Assembly (NCBI GenBank): GCA_934462885.1
Contig: CAKSJC010000021.1
Coordinates: 1 to 15,058 of the forward strand
Source of the DNA: an uncultured Eubacteriales bacterium
GTDB lineage: Bacteria > Bacillota > Clostridia > Oscillospirales > CAG-272
Reading direction: 5' to 3'
Length of the DNA: 15,058 nt
Shown here: piece by piece, positions 14,187-15,058 of the stretch
How the letters are laid out: each line of letters begins with the position of its first letter
Numbering within the stretch: the stretch's first letter is position 1
Translations under genes and position numbers: made by a program
Notes under the pieces: generated by a model
What the model saw: only the letters and a program-made list of their open reading frames with translations
Databases searched by the model: none
What the model was told of the DNA's origin: nothing

Positions 14187-14990
14187 ATGAGCAAACAAGT
14201 TGATTACGAAAAAATAAAACGAGCGGCAAAAGTAAAAAACAATGCTGCGGATGTCGCGGTGTATATTTTCTTATCGCTTTGGGCGGTGATCGTACTGTTC
14301 CCGTTTTACTGGATGGTACTCTCCTCGCTGAAATCTTACAGCGCTTATACATCAGAGTTTGTTCCGAAATTTTTTACGATTTCTCCAACCTTGCAGAATT
14401 ACTTTGACGCTTTTTCAGCCGTTCCTCTCGGAAGATATTTTTTAAATACCCTCATTTTTACAGTTGCAACAACAGCTCTTATGCTTGTTGTAATAACTCT
14501 CGCGGCGTTTGCTTTCGCGCGGCTTGAGTTCCGTGGAAAAAATCTCGTGTTCCTTTTGTTTCTCTCGCTTATGATGATACCTAACGAGCTTGTCATCATC
14601 ACAAATTTTGTTACCGTAACCGATCTTAATATGCGGAATACATTTATGGGGCTCATCCTTCCGTCGGTAACGTCGGTGTTTTACATATATCTCTTAAAGG
14701 AGAACTTCGCACAGATACCGAACGAACTCTATTATGCCGCACGGGTCGACGGAACTTCAAATTTCAAGTATCTCTTAAAGGTAATGCTTCCGATAAGTAA
14801 GCCGACTGTCATCACGATAACCATACTTAAAGTCATAGAGTGCTGGAACTCATACGTTTGGCCGCGTCTTATTACCGATAACCCGAGTTATTACCTTGTG
14901 TCGAACGGAATACAGGAAATACGCGAAAACGGCTTCGGACGCGAAAATATTCCTGCGATGATGGCGGCGGTTGTTGTGATTTCCGTGCCG
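14187..14990 (+). CDS. Sugar-type ABC transporter permease (MalG/UgpE-like), 3' end missing
   Basis: The second CUT1 permease. The first 268 residues are normal: a helix near 24-47, NYFDAFSAVPLGRYFLNTLI (71-90), about five helices, and the EAA loop LYYAARVDGTSNFKYLLK (181-198) followed by VMLP (199-202). After AAVVVISVP (260-268) the family continues with a last membrane helix and a basic tail. Here the frame changes to an unrelated 19-residue tail (RSSKRSMLPLSH...) and stops at 15050. Bases from about 14991 are therefore taken as not belonging to this gene. The real C-terminus (about 15-25 residues) and probably the solute-binding protein gene lie beyond the break. Confidence 0.9.
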
Positions 14991-15058
14991 CGCTCGTCGA
15001 AGCGTTCGATGCTGCCGCTCTCCCACGCCAGCTCCTCACCGTTCATATAGCGGCGGTA
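14991..15058. other. Foreign-looking sequence at the window end (probable assembly chimera)
   Basis: These 68 bases have about 63% G+C by hand count, against roughly the mid-40s around them. They replace the conserved last helix of the permease. Read on the minus strand they are one open frame with ordinary protein composition (YRRYMNGEELAWES...), suggesting the end of a coding region from another, G+C-richer genome. No insertion sequence end is visible. Confidence 0.6.

Noticed and set aside
14991..15050. The tail of the last frame as a genuine alternative C-terminus of the permease
   Set aside because: It lacks the conserved final membrane helix and coincides with a sharp rise in G+C; more likely a chimeric junction.

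Overview
The window looks like chromosomal DNA of an uncultured Gram-positive Clostridia-type bacterium (Firmicutes/Bacillota). Supporting signs are RNase Y with its membrane anchor, coiled coil, KH and HD parts; an EndoA/NdoA-type MazF; a clostridial-style MurD; hemolysin III; strong AGGAGG ribosome binding sites; several near-consensus sigma-A promoters with 17-bp spacers; and a moderate G+C of roughly the mid-40s percent. No exact genus can be assigned. It is most likely a metagenomic contig, because its last ~70 bases break a transporter gene in mid-frame and look foreign.

Layout. Bases 1-184 hold a 60-nt direct repeat (two copies, 94-nt period) that begins at the start site of a good leftward promoter. 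From 315 to 6826 everything is on the minus strand, read right to left. murD (peptidoglycan precursor synthesis) is followed by two M42-family aminopeptidase genes that overlap by 4 nt. The second has lost most of its catalytic residues. A hairpin terminator follows. Then comes asnS with its own promoter, a small two-helix membrane protein whose start overlaps the asnS stop, and an M28 peptidase with two membrane helices inserted between catalytic motifs.

From 6827 to 8757 there is a promoter region divergent from murD, an orphan mazF on the plus strand, a 576-base gene-free stretch rich in inverted repeats, and a hemolysin III gene. A perfect 22-bp bidirectional terminator separates hemolysin III from the convergent rny (RNase Y). 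rny and an EamA-type exporter are transcribed divergently, each from a TTGACT-17-TATAAT promoter. The exporter ends in a clear terminator.

From 12044 to the end lies a carbohydrate-type ABC transporter operon (MalK-like ATPase, MalF-like permease, MalG-like permease) behind a perfect TTGACA-17-TATAAT promoter and a structured leader. The solute-binding protein is not in the window, and the last permease is cut off by the foreign-looking end.

Most genes are housekeeping. The points most worth a second look are the active/inactive M42 pair, the membrane-inserted M28 peptidase, the transcribed repeat at the left edge, the MazF lacking a partner antitoxin, and the gene-free structured region after it.
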